From assembly GCF_016097555.1 (NCBI RefSeq), contig NC_054704.1, positions 76,619,638 to 76,683,637 of the forward strand: a stretch of 64,000 nucleotides of DNA, written 5' to 3'. The DNA comes from Gigantopelta aegis (lineage: Eukaryota > Mollusca > Gastropoda > Neomphalida > Peltospiridae). The notes below the pieces were generated by a model, which was given only the letters and a program-made list of their open reading frames with translations, did not search any database and was not told where the DNA came from. Shown here piece after piece: positions 36,334 through 47,570 of the stretch. Both the position numbers and the translations under genes were made by a program. How positions within the stretch are numbered: the stretch's first letter is position 1; every line of letters starts with the position of its first letter.

Positions 36334-37302
36334 CTCTGTAGTATCGTTTTACATCATGTCTGGTTGAGTAGATACAGCTGCATATAATATCCTAAATGAA
36401 GTGGTAAAAGATTGACTAGCTATTTTAAAAAAAAACCCTTAAAATTAAGATTGAGAAAGAACTATGCAATGTTTTGGTTAGAGAAAAGTTTGTGGAGAAG
36501 AGCAAAATAGGAAAAAATAATTTAGTTTTAGTTGTAAACTATGACAAACTTCAAACAATATGTTGGTGTCGAGTTATTTCTTATTTGAAAATTATAGTCG
36601 GGCAGAATAAGGGTTATACCTTGAACTAGGGTACATACGATGTTTTATGACGGTTTTAAGTCATTTAGGATCTCTTGATTCAGAAACTGCATGATGACAG
36701 TTTGTCATCATTGAGCAATTGTTTTGACGGTCATTTTAAAAGCACCACCCCAGGCTGAAAAAAATACAGTTTTTTTCTGTTAGGCCCATTGCGTTATATT
36801 ATAATGTTTTATTTGTACAAGATTATTAGAAGATCCATACCTATTTGGATACCTTTTACAAATACTAAAGAATAATAATTGAAAAAAATGCTATAGCAAC
36901 ATTTCAGGGGCGTTTGCTTATGGCCATCTTGGTTTTCAAAATGGCCACCATTTAAACATTTCTTTTTATAATATTACCGCACCCAGGCAAATAAAACAAT
37001 TGTTTTAAGTTATATACATGTAGGTGGGCATGCTTTCACTACATAAGTAAGACTATTTGTAATCTGTATTGTTCAATATAAAAATGGTAACATTTTGGGT
37101 GGAGGATTTTCACAGGAGAAAGTTAAAAATAACAGATTTAAAAATAAAAATCCCTGTTTAATCTAATTTACACCTTGCAAGGAACATGATATTTTGGCAT
37201 AGTTTTTTAAAATTAAATATTGATTTTATTTTAACTAATGTCTATAATATACTTTAAGAGTATTTCCATACATTTATGCCAGAGTAATAGTCTATACTTG
37301 TA

Positions 37303-37875
37303 TTAAAGGGATTGGACTATCCTCAGTTTGTAGCCGTTTGAAAATGTTTTCTTGCTTAGAATGTGATTATCTCTATAATCCATGTATTTCTGGACATTAT
37401 AATGTTTTGTATCTCAATATCTATTTTTGTAAACATTTATAATTTTTTACAACAGCCAAACGAAATTAAAAACAAAATTGCAACCAAAGGTCATTCGAAA
37501 TGTATTCATATGTAAAGCATTTAAAGGTAAATGTTTTAAAGCACCTGAAAAAGCAGGATGTGTATTTATTTTTTTGGTGGGGCAAGCTGATGTTTGCCAA
37601 AATTAAATAAAAATGCACGAATCTGGAACGTTTATTTATATTTGCATTACTGCTAAACAGATTACAACTAATATTGTGGTTAAAATGATGGAAATACATG
37701 GTGGACACATCTCAGGCTAGCTCATTCTGCCCGAATATCCCTATTGTTTTTGCTCGCATTTGATGGGTTTTTCCCAGCACAAGGTAGGCAATTGCCCCCT
37801 GCCCCCCTGTCACGTACGCTTATGGGAACAAACAGAAGTCTTGCTAGGTCTGGAAACACAGGTTAGTCCCTTTAA
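37303..37875. mobile_element. TTAA-flanked inverted-repeat element inside the left arm
   Basis: The left edge TTAAAGGGATTGGACTATCC and the right edge GGTTAGTCCCTTTAA share an AGGGAYT... terminal motif and TTAA on both sides. It accounts for most of the extra length of the left arm (no equivalent in the right arm). The interior 37590-37790 resembles 14390-14630. Confidence 0.5.
37590..37790. repeat. Interspersed repeat with TGCCCGAAT motifs, copy 2
   Basis: See 14390-14630; here it lies inside the TTAA-flanked element of the left arm. Confidence 0.62.
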
Positions 37876-38709
37876 TAAACTTTAGAATCAGGACCCAAAA
37901 TGTTACCAATATTAATATGTCATATATTAAAAATATTTTAATATATAACAAGCTATACTTTTAAAAGAAATGTATATCTTGGTTATCTGGTCCAAAACCA
38001 ACCTGGGAATAGAAGAGTACTTTTAAAAGTAAAATTACATTTTAAAAACATTTAACAAGTAACTGTTAAATTAATAAATCACCTGAATCACATCTACCAT
38101 ATATCAGGCGAAATTATTTACATACATAAATGCAGGCATAGGCCGTTAGCTGTCGAATTTCATTGGCTATGGAACGTTAGCATTGCATGGTTACGTTATG
38201 TATCTTAAATATGGTACAGATTAAGTAACTTTGTTAACAATAGGGACGTTTTCCTCTAAATAATCTGAGAAATATTTTATTTTTTAAATACTTATGGTTC
38301 CTTGCTTGCAATATCGTTCTGTGCACATCCCTGAGCTGATTCAGAGGTACTTTCATTTAAGGAAGCTGTATAAAGGTTTTTAGCGTATGGCTGTATACCT
38401 TCGCGACTTTGATGACCTCTTTTGGAATCTGTGCAGAAATACTGTTATCGTCTTTTATATGCTAATGGAAGATTCGTAATCATCATGTTACACACGCTCT
38501 GTCATTCTTCATACTGGTTATGTGGATTACTGGAACCAATTTTCTTGGAAAAAAAGGCTTGGTTTAAATAGCAAAGTCTCTTTAAAATAACCACCTAATT
38601 TGAATTGGCTGCCTCCTACCTTGAGACATATTTTACAGTGAAATGTCATATTCATGTATGATGACATTACTGTCATTTTCATCATGCATAGTTTGATGCT
38701 TGCTGCATG

Positions 38710-39040
38710 TCCTATGCCATACATTTGCAGACAATGCTGCAAGTTAACTCTGCTGTTTGACATGAGCAGTTATTCCTGAAGCAGGTATTTTTACCAGTAC
38801 ATGTACATGTCATTACTTCCATAAGCGGTGACCACTGCAGACACGCCAGTACAATGACTGGGTATGTTGTTTATAATTTCAGATATATTCACATTCAGTT
38901 CTTGTGATCGGCAGCTTTTCACAGCATGCCTTGTAGATGTGCTAGCTTGATGTTATATAAATTTGAACAAAATATTGACACTTCCAGCAGAAGAATACCA
39001 GCAATGCAAATATATCAATATTGTCAGACACCACTTTCTG
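38710..39040 (-). pseudogene. Decayed transposon-type gene, left arm copy
   Basis: On the minus strand, fragments DNIDIFALLVFFCWK, ELNVNISEIINNIPSHCTGV and NCSCQTAELTCSIVCKCMA can be read in nearby frames. They resemble the large uncharacterised proteins common in marine invertebrate genomes, which have a D-T-D-V-F-V-L-L type motif and a C-terminal cluster of C-x-C pairs and are thought to belong to DNA elements. Several frame breaks are present, so it is not functional. The family call is from memory of such proteins. Confidence 0.5.
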
Positions 39041-39342
39041 TGTTTTTTGTCTTGGTGACAAATCTCTCCAGTCCCTTGTAGTGCATGCTGTTATAGGATG
39101 TGACACCATCACCTATATATATATATATATACTACTAAAAAGAATTTAAGTGTCAAAAATGTATAACCAAATAAGTTTCAGAGTGTATTAGATTGATGAT
39201 GTAAACTACACCAAAAATTTAATTTATTGTTCCATATTTACAAAAAACCACAAATAAACGTCACTGTATACAAGAAAGTCACATGACATGCTGTCAAAGT
39301 TGAAGGTTGTCAAACATGGATTTTACACATTAGAACATTCGT

Positions 39343-40368
39343 TTAATAGTGTGTGAATCCACCCCTGGCGCGAATACACTCGACACATCGTTGCCTCATG
39401 CTGTTGATCAGACGTCTGAAGAACTCTTGGGGAATGGCCTGCCACTCTGCCATAAGAAGTTGACCTAGATCATGAAGGTTGGCCGGAGGGGCATGGTTAT
39501 CCCGAACTCTCCTGCCTAATTCGTCCCAGGCGGTCTCTATTGGGGCCAAGTCAGGCGAATATGCTGGCCAATCCATCCTGGCGATACCTTGTTGTCTGAG
39601 AAAGTCCGTTACCACCCTGGCGCGGTGGGGTCTGGCATTGTCATCCTGCAGAACTGCCCCTCCGCCAATCTGCTGAAGGCCTGGGAGAACCAACGGCCGG
39701 ATAATCTCATTCAGATAGTGGATTCCATTCAGATTGCCATCCACCACATAGAGGGGGGTCCTGTGGTGGATAGAGATGCCGCCCCACACCATGATGCTGC
39801 CACCACCGAACCGGTGAAGTTGTCTAACGTTAACGTCAACGAAGCGCTCCCCAGGACATCTGTAGACACGAACCCGACCGTCGTTGAACTGGAGACTAAA
39901 CCTGGACTCATCAGTGAACATCACTCGACCCCACTGAACACGTTGCCACCCCAGATGAAGCGTGCACCAGTGACGTCTGGCCGTTCTGTGACGTGGTAGG
40001 AGTGGTGGTCGAACAGCCTGGCGACGGCAGTGTAGATTATTGGCTCTCAGACGATTGCGTATGGTTTGATCAGACACTCGAGTTCCAGTCGCAGTCCGCA
40101 GATTGTCACGTAATCGGCGTGCAGTTGTTGTGCGTTGACCTAGAGCCATATTGGTGATGTAGCGGTCCTCTCTATTTGTAGTGCTTCGGGGTCTTCCCGA
40201 ACGTGGACGATTTCGAACAGAATTCATTGCTTGATACCGTTGCCACAGTCGGCCAACGACACTCTGACTTGCACCAAGTCTCAGAGCAACATTTCTTTGC
40301 GTATTGCCATCCTGAAGCCAAGCAATAGCCCTTCCTCGATCTTCGATAGTCAGTTGACGTCGTACCAT
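39343..40368 (-). CDS. Tc1/mariner-superfamily transposase (DD34E), open frame, central element
   Basis: A 341-residue open frame starts at MVRRQLTIEDRGRAIAW (ATG at 40368); an in-frame ATG 12 codons upstream is less likely. It has an N-terminal paired-type helix-turn-helix (NVALRLGASQSVVGRLWQRY), a GRPR linker motif, a second HTH ending in RNRLRANNL, and then the DDE core. The catalytic residues are Asp in MFTDESRF, Asp in LQDDNARPH, and Glu in APIETAWDE, with 34 residues between the last two. No stop or frameshift is seen, so the copy may be young. Its terminal repeats could not be paired: the left side shows CTACTAAAAAGAATTTAAGT near 39132, with no convincing partner to the right. It is more GC-rich than its surroundings and sits in the middle of the 36618-42424 inverted pair. 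Confidence 0.93.
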   Translation of the reverse strand: MVRRQLTIEDRGRAIAWLQDGNTQRNVALRLGASQSVVGRLWQRYQAMNSVRNRPRSGRPRSTTNREDRYITNMALGQRTTTARRLRDNLRTATGTRVSDQTIRNRLRANNLHCRRQAVRPPLLPRHRTARRHWCTLHLGWQRVQWGRVMFTDESRFSLQFNDGRVRVYRCPGERFVDVNVRQLHRFGGGSIMVWGGISIHHRTPLYVVDGNLNGIHYLNEIIRPLVLPGLQQIGGGAVLQDDNARPHRARVVTDFLRQQGIARMDWPAYSPDLAPIETAWDELGRRVRDNHAPPANLHDLGQLLMAEWQAIPQEFFRRLINSMRQRCVECIRARGGFTHY

Positions 40369-40717
40369 TGTCGAATTTGGAGTGTGCACCGTACACGAAC
40401 GCAAGCTCCAATTATACAGAAATTCGGCATTGGGAACATGGAATACACATGCAAAGCGTGCAAATGAAGTGCTTTGTGAAAAAGCAAGTTATGGGCACTT
40501 AGCAGACCTTTCGCTTTCGCCCTAATTTACGTGCAAATGTAAGCATGTTTTCGTCATTAGAACTAGTCGACAGTGTCAATGACAGTGGATTTTAATTCAT
40601 TTATGGGTTGCTTAGACCCACTTTCGTCAAAATGGAACAATACCATGCGTGACATTATGGTCTAGCTAATATAATTGACATAATGTCGAAAATATCGTCT
40701 GATAATATATATTAGTA

Positions 40718-41165
40718 ATGTTGAAGCATGATGTTGGTCTGGAGGCATTGGGAGAACAAGAGCTAAACTTTCATGACCTGATCACAGCTGAACAGCGGGT
40801 TGCTATACAAGATGAAACAATACAATCGTCCATGAACCACTTGAAGCACACTATATTTACAAGTAAAAGAGAAATTTCCAAAATCAAAAGTCTGCTTCCT
40901 ACTGATCTTGCATTGACTGAGTACATCAAGCAAGTTAAAACCATGATGTTGAAAGCTAACGATTAGCAGAACCCATGAAATGTAAATATATCGGAGTGTG
41001 GGTGCAAAATGATAAATGGCATACCCAGGCATTATACTGGTGTGTGCTCCACCAAAGCTTATGGAAGTAATGGTATGTGACTGCTTTGCTAAAATGCCTT
41101 CTAACGAATAACTGTTCAGGTCAAGGCTTATCTCGTACAATTTTCTAACAATGAATGGCACCGGA
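40718..41165 (+). pseudogene. Decayed transposon-type gene, right arm copy (82-codon open stretch)
   Basis: An open stretch from ATG 40718 to 40966 (82 codons, starting MLKHDVGLEALGEQELNFHD) is followed by further readable pieces such as NVNISECGC and YTGVCSTKAYGSN. The latter line up with the left-arm copy on the other strand (NVNISEIIN, CTGVSAVVTAYGSN). SLLPTDLALTEYIKQVK resembles the segment just before the Cys-rich tail in the same protein type. Several breaks remain. It may be annotated elsewhere as a small gene, but the mirror copy argues that it is a relic. Confidence 0.5.
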
Positions 41166-42476
41166 CATTTGTAATAATCCTAAAAACTATGCATGATGAA
41201 AATTACACTGATGAAGAACAGTAATGACATCGTACATGCATATCGCATTTTACAGTATAAATTATGTTTCAAAGAAGGAGGCTGCAAATTAAAATTTTAT
41301 GATTATTTTAAAAGGACTTTGCATTCAAATTAAAACCTTTTCCCATAAAATCGGACAAAAATATGTGTTAAACTACTAATATATAAAAATAATTTTAAAC
41401 ATTTAAAAGTGTGTGATGTGACAATTACGAATCTGCCATTATCATATTAAATATGATATCTCTTCACAAAACTTTTTCCAAAATAAGTTACAATAGTTGT
41501 GAGTGTATTCAACCATGAATCATTGTAAAGTGTTTTGTCTACAGAGTATGGTTTCAACACCATTTGTAGTAAGACTGAATGAGCACAAAGATGTGCATAG
41601 AATGATATTTAAAGCAAGGAACCATACACATGTAAGTATTAACAAAAGTATTGATCATATTTAGATTAAGACTTCCCTTTCTAAGCACTAAATTAAATAT
41701 GTTATTTCATCTGTACTATGTTTAATGTGCAAAATGTGACTGCCTAAACGTTATATGAGCCAATGAAATTCGACAGCTACTGGTCTATTTTAACATGCCT
41801 GCGTTTACATATGTAACAAAGTTCACCATACATGTGATGCAGATGATTTTATATAGTTACTTGTCAATTTTTTATAAGAAATATTGATTTTTTGAAAGAT
41901 GCTGTTTCAAGTGATTCGTTGACATATACTCAATAAATAAAATTGTTATATTACTATAGTTTTAATATATAACATACAAGTTACAAATATTCGTGTATAT
42001 GTAGTGATCATGGAATCATGTCTAACTACCTTTATACCACTTTAAAACAAAGTGTAGTTTTGCCTGGAAGTGGTATTGAAAAAACTAAATTTACAATGGT
42101 GGCCATTTTGAAAACCAAGATGGCCACAAGTAAACTCCACTTACATGTTGCTATATATTTTTTTTTTATTCTTTAATGTTTATATAAGGTATCTAAATAG
42201 GTAGAGGTATTTTAATAACTTTGTACCTATAAGATATTATAGCATGACACAGTAGGCCTAACTAAAAAAAAGTAGTTTTTTTAACCTGGGGGAGATGTTT
42301 TTAAAATGGCCGTAAAAAAAAAAGTGCTCAGTGATGACAAAGTGTCATCATGCAGTTTCTGAATCAGGACACCCTAAATGACTTAAAACCATCATAAAAC
42401 ATTGTATGTACCCTAGTTCAAGGTTAGGTCAAATTTTGGCATCTGGCAACCAGACTATTAATGCTTTGACTTTCCG

Positions 42477-42650
42477 AGGTGCAGTGGATCATAGGGTTGT
42501 TAGCCCTTGATGGACTTGTTTTCCCTGCATCCTATCCAGTGTCCCATAATATGTACATCAAAAGTACCATGGTATGTACTGTAATGTCTATGGGAATGTG
42601 TGTATAAAAGATCTCATGATGCTTTTTCAGTAGGAGTAGCCTGTGAGGCA
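42477..42650 (+). mobile_element. Eroded SINE fragment
   Basis: CATGGTATGTACTGTAATGT and GTGTGTATAAAAGATCTCAT follow the SINE body order; the head is barely recognisable. Confidence 0.45.
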
Positions 42651-42674
42651 AAAAGTGGTCCCTCCCCCCACTCC

Positions 42675-42970
42675 AGGGGAAGGACATAGCTCAGTGGTAC
42701 AACGCTCACCTGATGCGTGATCGATCTAGGATCGATTCTTGTTGGTGGGCCCATTGGGCTATTTATCGTTCCAGCCAGTGGTCCACAACTGGTTTGACAA
42801 AGGCCATGATATGTACTATCCTGTCTGTGGAATGGTGCATATTATTATTAAAAAATCCCTTGCTGCTTATCGAAAAGTGTAGCCTCTCTCAATATCTGTG
42901 TGGTCCTTAACCATATAACCATATATAAAATGTGTTGAGTGGGTCGTTAAATAAAACATTTTCTTCCTTC
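42675..42970 (+). mobile_element. tRNA-derived SINE
   Basis: Head AAGGACATAGCTCAGTGGTA, CTAGGATCGATTCTTGTTGG, tail GTTGAGTGGGTCGTTAAATA with a T/C-rich end. It lies just outside the right end of the inverted pair. Confidence 0.88.
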
Positions 42971-43782
42971 CACCCCCCCCCCCCTCCAACTATAAAGCAT
43001 GAATTGAAACAATTGTATTCTTAACACCAAATAACCTTAGTTTAAAATGTGCTGCTGTCGTTAAGCAAATTTTCCCATTACTTGTATGTTGTGTATTACT
43101 GAATTGTACGCACTTCAGCTATAGCTTCATTCAGTAGGACAATGATCATTCAGAAAAATCTTTTGTATTATTTTTCTATGGGGCATTTTGATTACCATCA
43201 CTTGTATAATATATAAATAATAATTTTTTAAAAATCTGCATTGAAGTCTTGTCACAGTTGCATTAAGAAACTTACCTGTGTGCGTATAGGGTGTAAAATA
43301 AAATGTATTTATCAGATTAATTTTTGTGCCACTTTGATTCCATAAAAGAAATCATATGAATTCTTTGTAAATTTCAGATTGCTTTTAAATTTCAGATTGC
43401 ATATACATTGTATCTTTTCATCCTTAATATTAGCATGACATTGTAGCAGCAATATTAACAGTGGCCAACCTATTTGTACATGTACAATATGTGTGTTTAT
43501 AATTCATATGGTTCATAATAAATGTTGACCTAATTCATCTACTAGTAGATCTTGTATTGCAAATTGTAAGTATGTATTAATTTTTTTTGTGCTCTTTGAT
43601 TGTGAAGTAAAAGCCACAATTTCCTGAATTGGTTTTCAATGAAAAAAGAAGTACTTAACTGACAACAATAATTTTCTACAGCTTGTAAAGGCCATAAAAA
43701 AACAAATTCTAACCATGACATCCCATCAATTTTTTTTTAGCAATTTTAATACAGCGGCATCCAGTCTGAATACTTATAGTCA

Positions 43783-44092
43783 GGGACGGGATGTAGCCCA
43801 GTGGTAAAGTGCTCGCTTGATGCACGGTCGGTTTGGGATCAATCCCTGTCGGTGGGCCCATTGGGTTATTTCTCATTCCAGCCAGTGCACTACGACTGGT
43901 ATATCAAAGGCTGTGGTATGTGCTATCCTGTCTGTGGGATGGTGCATATAAAAGATCCCTTGCTATTAATGGAAAAATGTAGCGGGTTTCTTCTCGATGA
44001 CTATATGTAAAAAATATCAAAAGTTTGACATCCAATAGCCGATGATTAATAAATCAATATGCTCTAGTAGTGTCCTTAAACATAGCAAAACT
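43783..44092 (+). mobile_element. tRNA-derived SINE
   Basis: GGGACGGGATGTAGCCCAGT head, GTCGGTGGGCCCATTGGGTT and GATGGTGCATATAAAAGATC body, tail of the CTCTAGTAGTGTCCTTAAAC type. Confidence 0.9.
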
Positions 44093-45039
44093 TATAGTCA
44101 CTTTTCCAGGAGAAACTTTCAAATTGCTACAATGCTTAGAATACACATTTTTGTTTGAATCTTCAGCGATCTACATGAACCCCAAACAAAAGATTTTTGC
44201 CTTGGAACACCTGTCTTTCAGGGTGGGTTTTTTTTTTGTCAACAGTGCACCCACCCCTAATATGCAACATATTAAAGTCAACTTGAGTATTAGCTATATG
44301 TGCCAGAGTACAATACAATAAGGAAATACAATTTTTTTTAAAAACCAATCAAAAAGTCAATAATTGGATAATAATGTTTTTACTGAACAACAAAGAATGG
44401 TCACCTCAAATGTACAATAATGAACCAATTATTGACAAACAACACAAGTAGCCAACTTTCATAAGTTTTAACTAAAAATAAATGAATGAATGAAACAAAA
44501 TAAGAAGAATAGCTTTCAACAATTATGCGATGCAAAATCGGAGGATTTTTATAACCCCCTATCTCCCATAACTTTTTAATATGTATTCTGAATGAAGCAC
44601 GACTCATTCCATGCAAATCCTCAATCTTTTGAGAATTATGTATTTACAGATATATACAAAATCATTTTCAACACGACTGCAAATAACAATTAAAACAACA
44701 TTGTTAACATTAATTTAAGACATGGTTTTGAAATTCATTAGTTTTGCTGATAAATTTGTCATCGACAATCATTTTTTTTTCTTAAACGAGGACAATTACC
44801 CTAACTTTGTTGTTTAACTAAAAATGTTATCATTAAACATATGACATTTGACATGGTTTTGAAATTTGTCTTAATTCTCAATGTACCAACCTAAATCGTT
44901 TGACTAAAAAATTAATGTTTTTAAATGCTGTGCACTTTTTATTCTTTTATTAATTTGTCTTAGTACATGTAAACTTAATGGGTCTTTGTACTCAATGAAT
45001 CAACCTGAATAATTTAAGAGTGAAACATTTTCCTTTTAC

Positions 45040-45420
45040 GTCTTATGTTGATATTAATGATAATTATACAGTGATGTTATTGAGAATAGAAACAAGCCTT
45101 CTGAGAGTACTGCTAAAGCAATACATGTCCTCTACTGGGCCCAACAAATTTTCATATCTCCTACGTTCAAGGGCCATAACTCTGCAAATAATAAGTAAAT
45201 CACCATGCTTTTTAAACTTGATCTGTAACATAACATGATGAAGCTATACAGTATACAAAATTTCATCACAATATCTTTAGGCATTTTCAAAACAACACAT
45301 CTGGGAAAGACAAATTCAAGGGCCATGACTCCTTGTCAAAAATGGGTAAATCAGCATGAAAGTCAAACCTGATCTGTAACAGTACATGATAAAGCTATAT
45401 ACACTAGATTTTAGCTTTGT
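45040..45420 (+). repeat. Mollusc-type interspersed repeat (CAAGGGCCATAACTC)
   Basis: CAAGGGCCATAACTCTGCAA and CAAGGGCCATGACTCCTTGT are two internal copies, with GATCTGTAACATAACATGAT / GATCTGTAACAGTACATGAT following each. A widespread anonymous repeat in molluscs, as far as I recall. Confidence 0.6.
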
Positions 45421-45763
45421 ATTGTGAAAAAAGGATGTAGACGAAACCTCCAGTTGGACTGGTAGGTGACTAATAACGGGTGAAAATTAAATTACATCCA
45501 GCTGATGTCATGTTATAATCATATTCAGATACCAAAGCCAAATAATGATCCGATTTTATTGGATTATTTTAAATATTCACAATATACATTAATAATAAGC
45601 TAATATTAACCAATCAGGAACAAGCTTACAAATGCATTTATAATAGAATTGTCAACATGCACAAATTAGATTGTAAACTACCAACATTTGGTCAGGAAGC
45701 ATTTATTTTTTGTAATTCTATACCTGGCAACAATTTGTTAAAAAGGCAGTGAAAAATAGCTGG

Positions 45764-46050
45764 AAATGTTTTATTTATCGACGCACTCTACACATTTTAT
45801 TTATGATTATATGGCGTCAAACATGGTTAAGGACCACAGATATTGAGAGAGGAAACCTGCTGTTGCCACTTCATTGGCTACTTTTTTCGATTAGCAGCAA
45901 GGGATCTTTTATATGCACCATCCCACAGACAGGATAGTACTGTACTACATACCACAACCTTTGTTACACCAGTTGTGGAGCACTGGCTGGAACGAGAAAT
46001 GGCGCAATGGGTCCACTGACGGGGATCAATCCTAACAAAGGCCGTGGTAT
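45764..46050 (-). mobile_element. tRNA-derived SINE, 5' end missing
   Basis: It opens with GAAATGTTTTATTTATCGAC and runs through CATCCCACAGACAGGATAGT to GGGTCCACTGACGGGGATCA on the plus strand, the reverse of the SINE order. Confidence 0.85.
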
Positions 46051-46129
46051 GTATTGTCCTGTCTGTGGGACTATTAAATGACAGTCTTCCTACAGATGGG
46101 AGTTAAAACCACATATCATGGTAAAGATT

Positions 46130-46459
46130 GGGGGTCTAATTGACTAAACTTTGTGATCTCGCAAGAAAAAAAGTTAAACTTTGTTGTGTTTAACAACACC
46201 ACTAGAAAACATTGATTTATCAATCATTGGCTATCAGATGTTAGACATTTGGTAATTCTGCCATAGTCTTGGTGCAGAAATATGCTACATTTTTTTCCAT
46301 TAATAACGAGGATTCTTTTACATGCACCATCCCACAGACACACACGATGGCCTTCGATATACCAGTCTTGGTACATATGCAGTGCTATACATAAATGCTT
46401 GCACCAACGATGTTGATTTTGCTTAAGCGTATCTAAGAGAGGTTTGTGAAATAGACCTC
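46130..46459. mobile_element. GGGGTCTAATT short element, split by a SINE
   Basis: GGGGTCTAATTGACTAAACT at the left mirrors AGAGGTTTGTGAAATAGACC at the right. The sibling at 47452-47570 shows the intact form. A SINE occupies 46165-46385. Confidence 0.72.
46165..46385 (-). mobile_element. SINE fragment inside a GGGGxCTAATT element
   Basis: TTGTTGTGTTTAACAACACC and CATGCACCATCCCACAGACA mark the minus-strand SINE. It splits the short element at 46130-46459. Confidence 0.75.
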
Positions 46460-47451
46460 ATACACTCGTAGCTTTTATCAGTCTTGTTCATAAATATGTT
46501 ACTAATTATGCTAATGCAAATTTTGTAATCATGAAGTGAAATAGATTAATGCAAATTATCGTACATTTTCTTTGGGGGAGGGGGAGAAACTTCCTTTTCA
46601 GGGTTAAGTCCTTTTAATGTTAGTCAATTTTCCATTCCATCGAACACATGTGACATGAGGAGAAACTGCCAATTTTTTTTTAACCTAACCATTTTGACTA
46701 CAAAATTGGTATTTTGATTTCATAATTTGTCATGTCTAGTATAATGGTGAAGCACTGCAATAAACATCATGTTATAAAGTTAACTGCACCATGTTAATAA
46801 AGATTTTAAAAAAACCACACACCTAAAACACTTCCTCCACAAAAAGAAAAAACAGAAAAGAAAAAACCAAAAAGAAAAAACCACACACACCTAAATAATA
46901 AAAATAAAGATGGGGTTTTTAAAAATTTAATAAAATATCTACCGGTAGTCTTATTTTATCAAACAGATTTGTTCACCTGGTAAGTGATAATGATAATTTA
47001 TCCAGTCCACTCATATGACCATCATATTTGATTTGCTTAGAAAAGGAAAAAGGTGGTATTCTGTTACAGATTTATTTTGGCTGGCTATATGAAATTAATG
47101 ATTAAATTTTAAAATGTCATTTACTTGACTTGTGAACATCTAAACAACACATAATTATAAAGTAAGGGACCATTCAATATTTTCAAAAACATACAAACCA
47201 TACTCTGACTGATTCTCCTGACAGTCCTATATAATAAAATATTATGGAAACATTTGTAATAAAAGTGTTCACTAGCATTACTCCCCCCCCCCAATACACA
47301 CAAAAACATCCCTAGTGGAAGGTTGGTAATTATGAATGGCCCCCAATATGAATACTGAAACATGCTCTTTTGTTCTTTATTCATTGATCATAATACACCC
47401 AAGCAAAGCATGGTACAATAAATAAATGGCCTAACTTATGATAGAATTCCA

Positions 47452-47570
47452 GGGGCCTAATTCACTAAACTCTTGCAACTTTGCGATCTCGCAGTGCAAT
47501 GCTAAAAGACTTGCAAAGAGGATGCTTTGTTGTCTAGCAGAGCCTAAGAGACCTTTGTGAATTAGGCCCC
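47452..47570. mobile_element. GGGGCCTAATT short element, intact
   Basis: GGGGCCTAATTCACTAAACT at the left mirrors CTTTGTGAATTAGGCCCC at the right; CTTGCAACTTTGCGATCTCG is the inner part shared with 46130-46459. 119 bp. Confidence 0.8.

Larger units (their letters stand above)
36618..42424. mobile_element. Long inverted pair, 5.8 kb, two arms of a decayed DNA element around a Tc1
   Basis: The left end CCTTGAACTAGGGTACATAC is matched by the right end read on the other strand. The match continues inward with small gaps (CAGAAACTGCATGATGACA; GGCCATCTTGGTTTTCAAAA; GCTGTCGAATTTCATTGGCT; TATGGTTCCTTGCTT). The left arm is longer because a TTAA-flanked element sits in it. Past the non-coding arms, both sides carry decayed copies of the same gene pointing outward, and a Tc1-like transposase lies between. 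No clear target duplication is seen outside the ends. It could be one element with very long terminal repeats, or two copies placed in opposite directions. Confidence 0.75.

Noticed and set aside
39589-39999. 136-codon plus-strand frame
   Set aside because: It is the antisense shadow of the transposase at 39343-40368.
36618-42424. Long terminal repeats suggesting a Polinton-type element
   Set aside because: No polymerase, integrase, protease or capsid-type pieces were seen, and the ends lack a clear 6-bp duplication.
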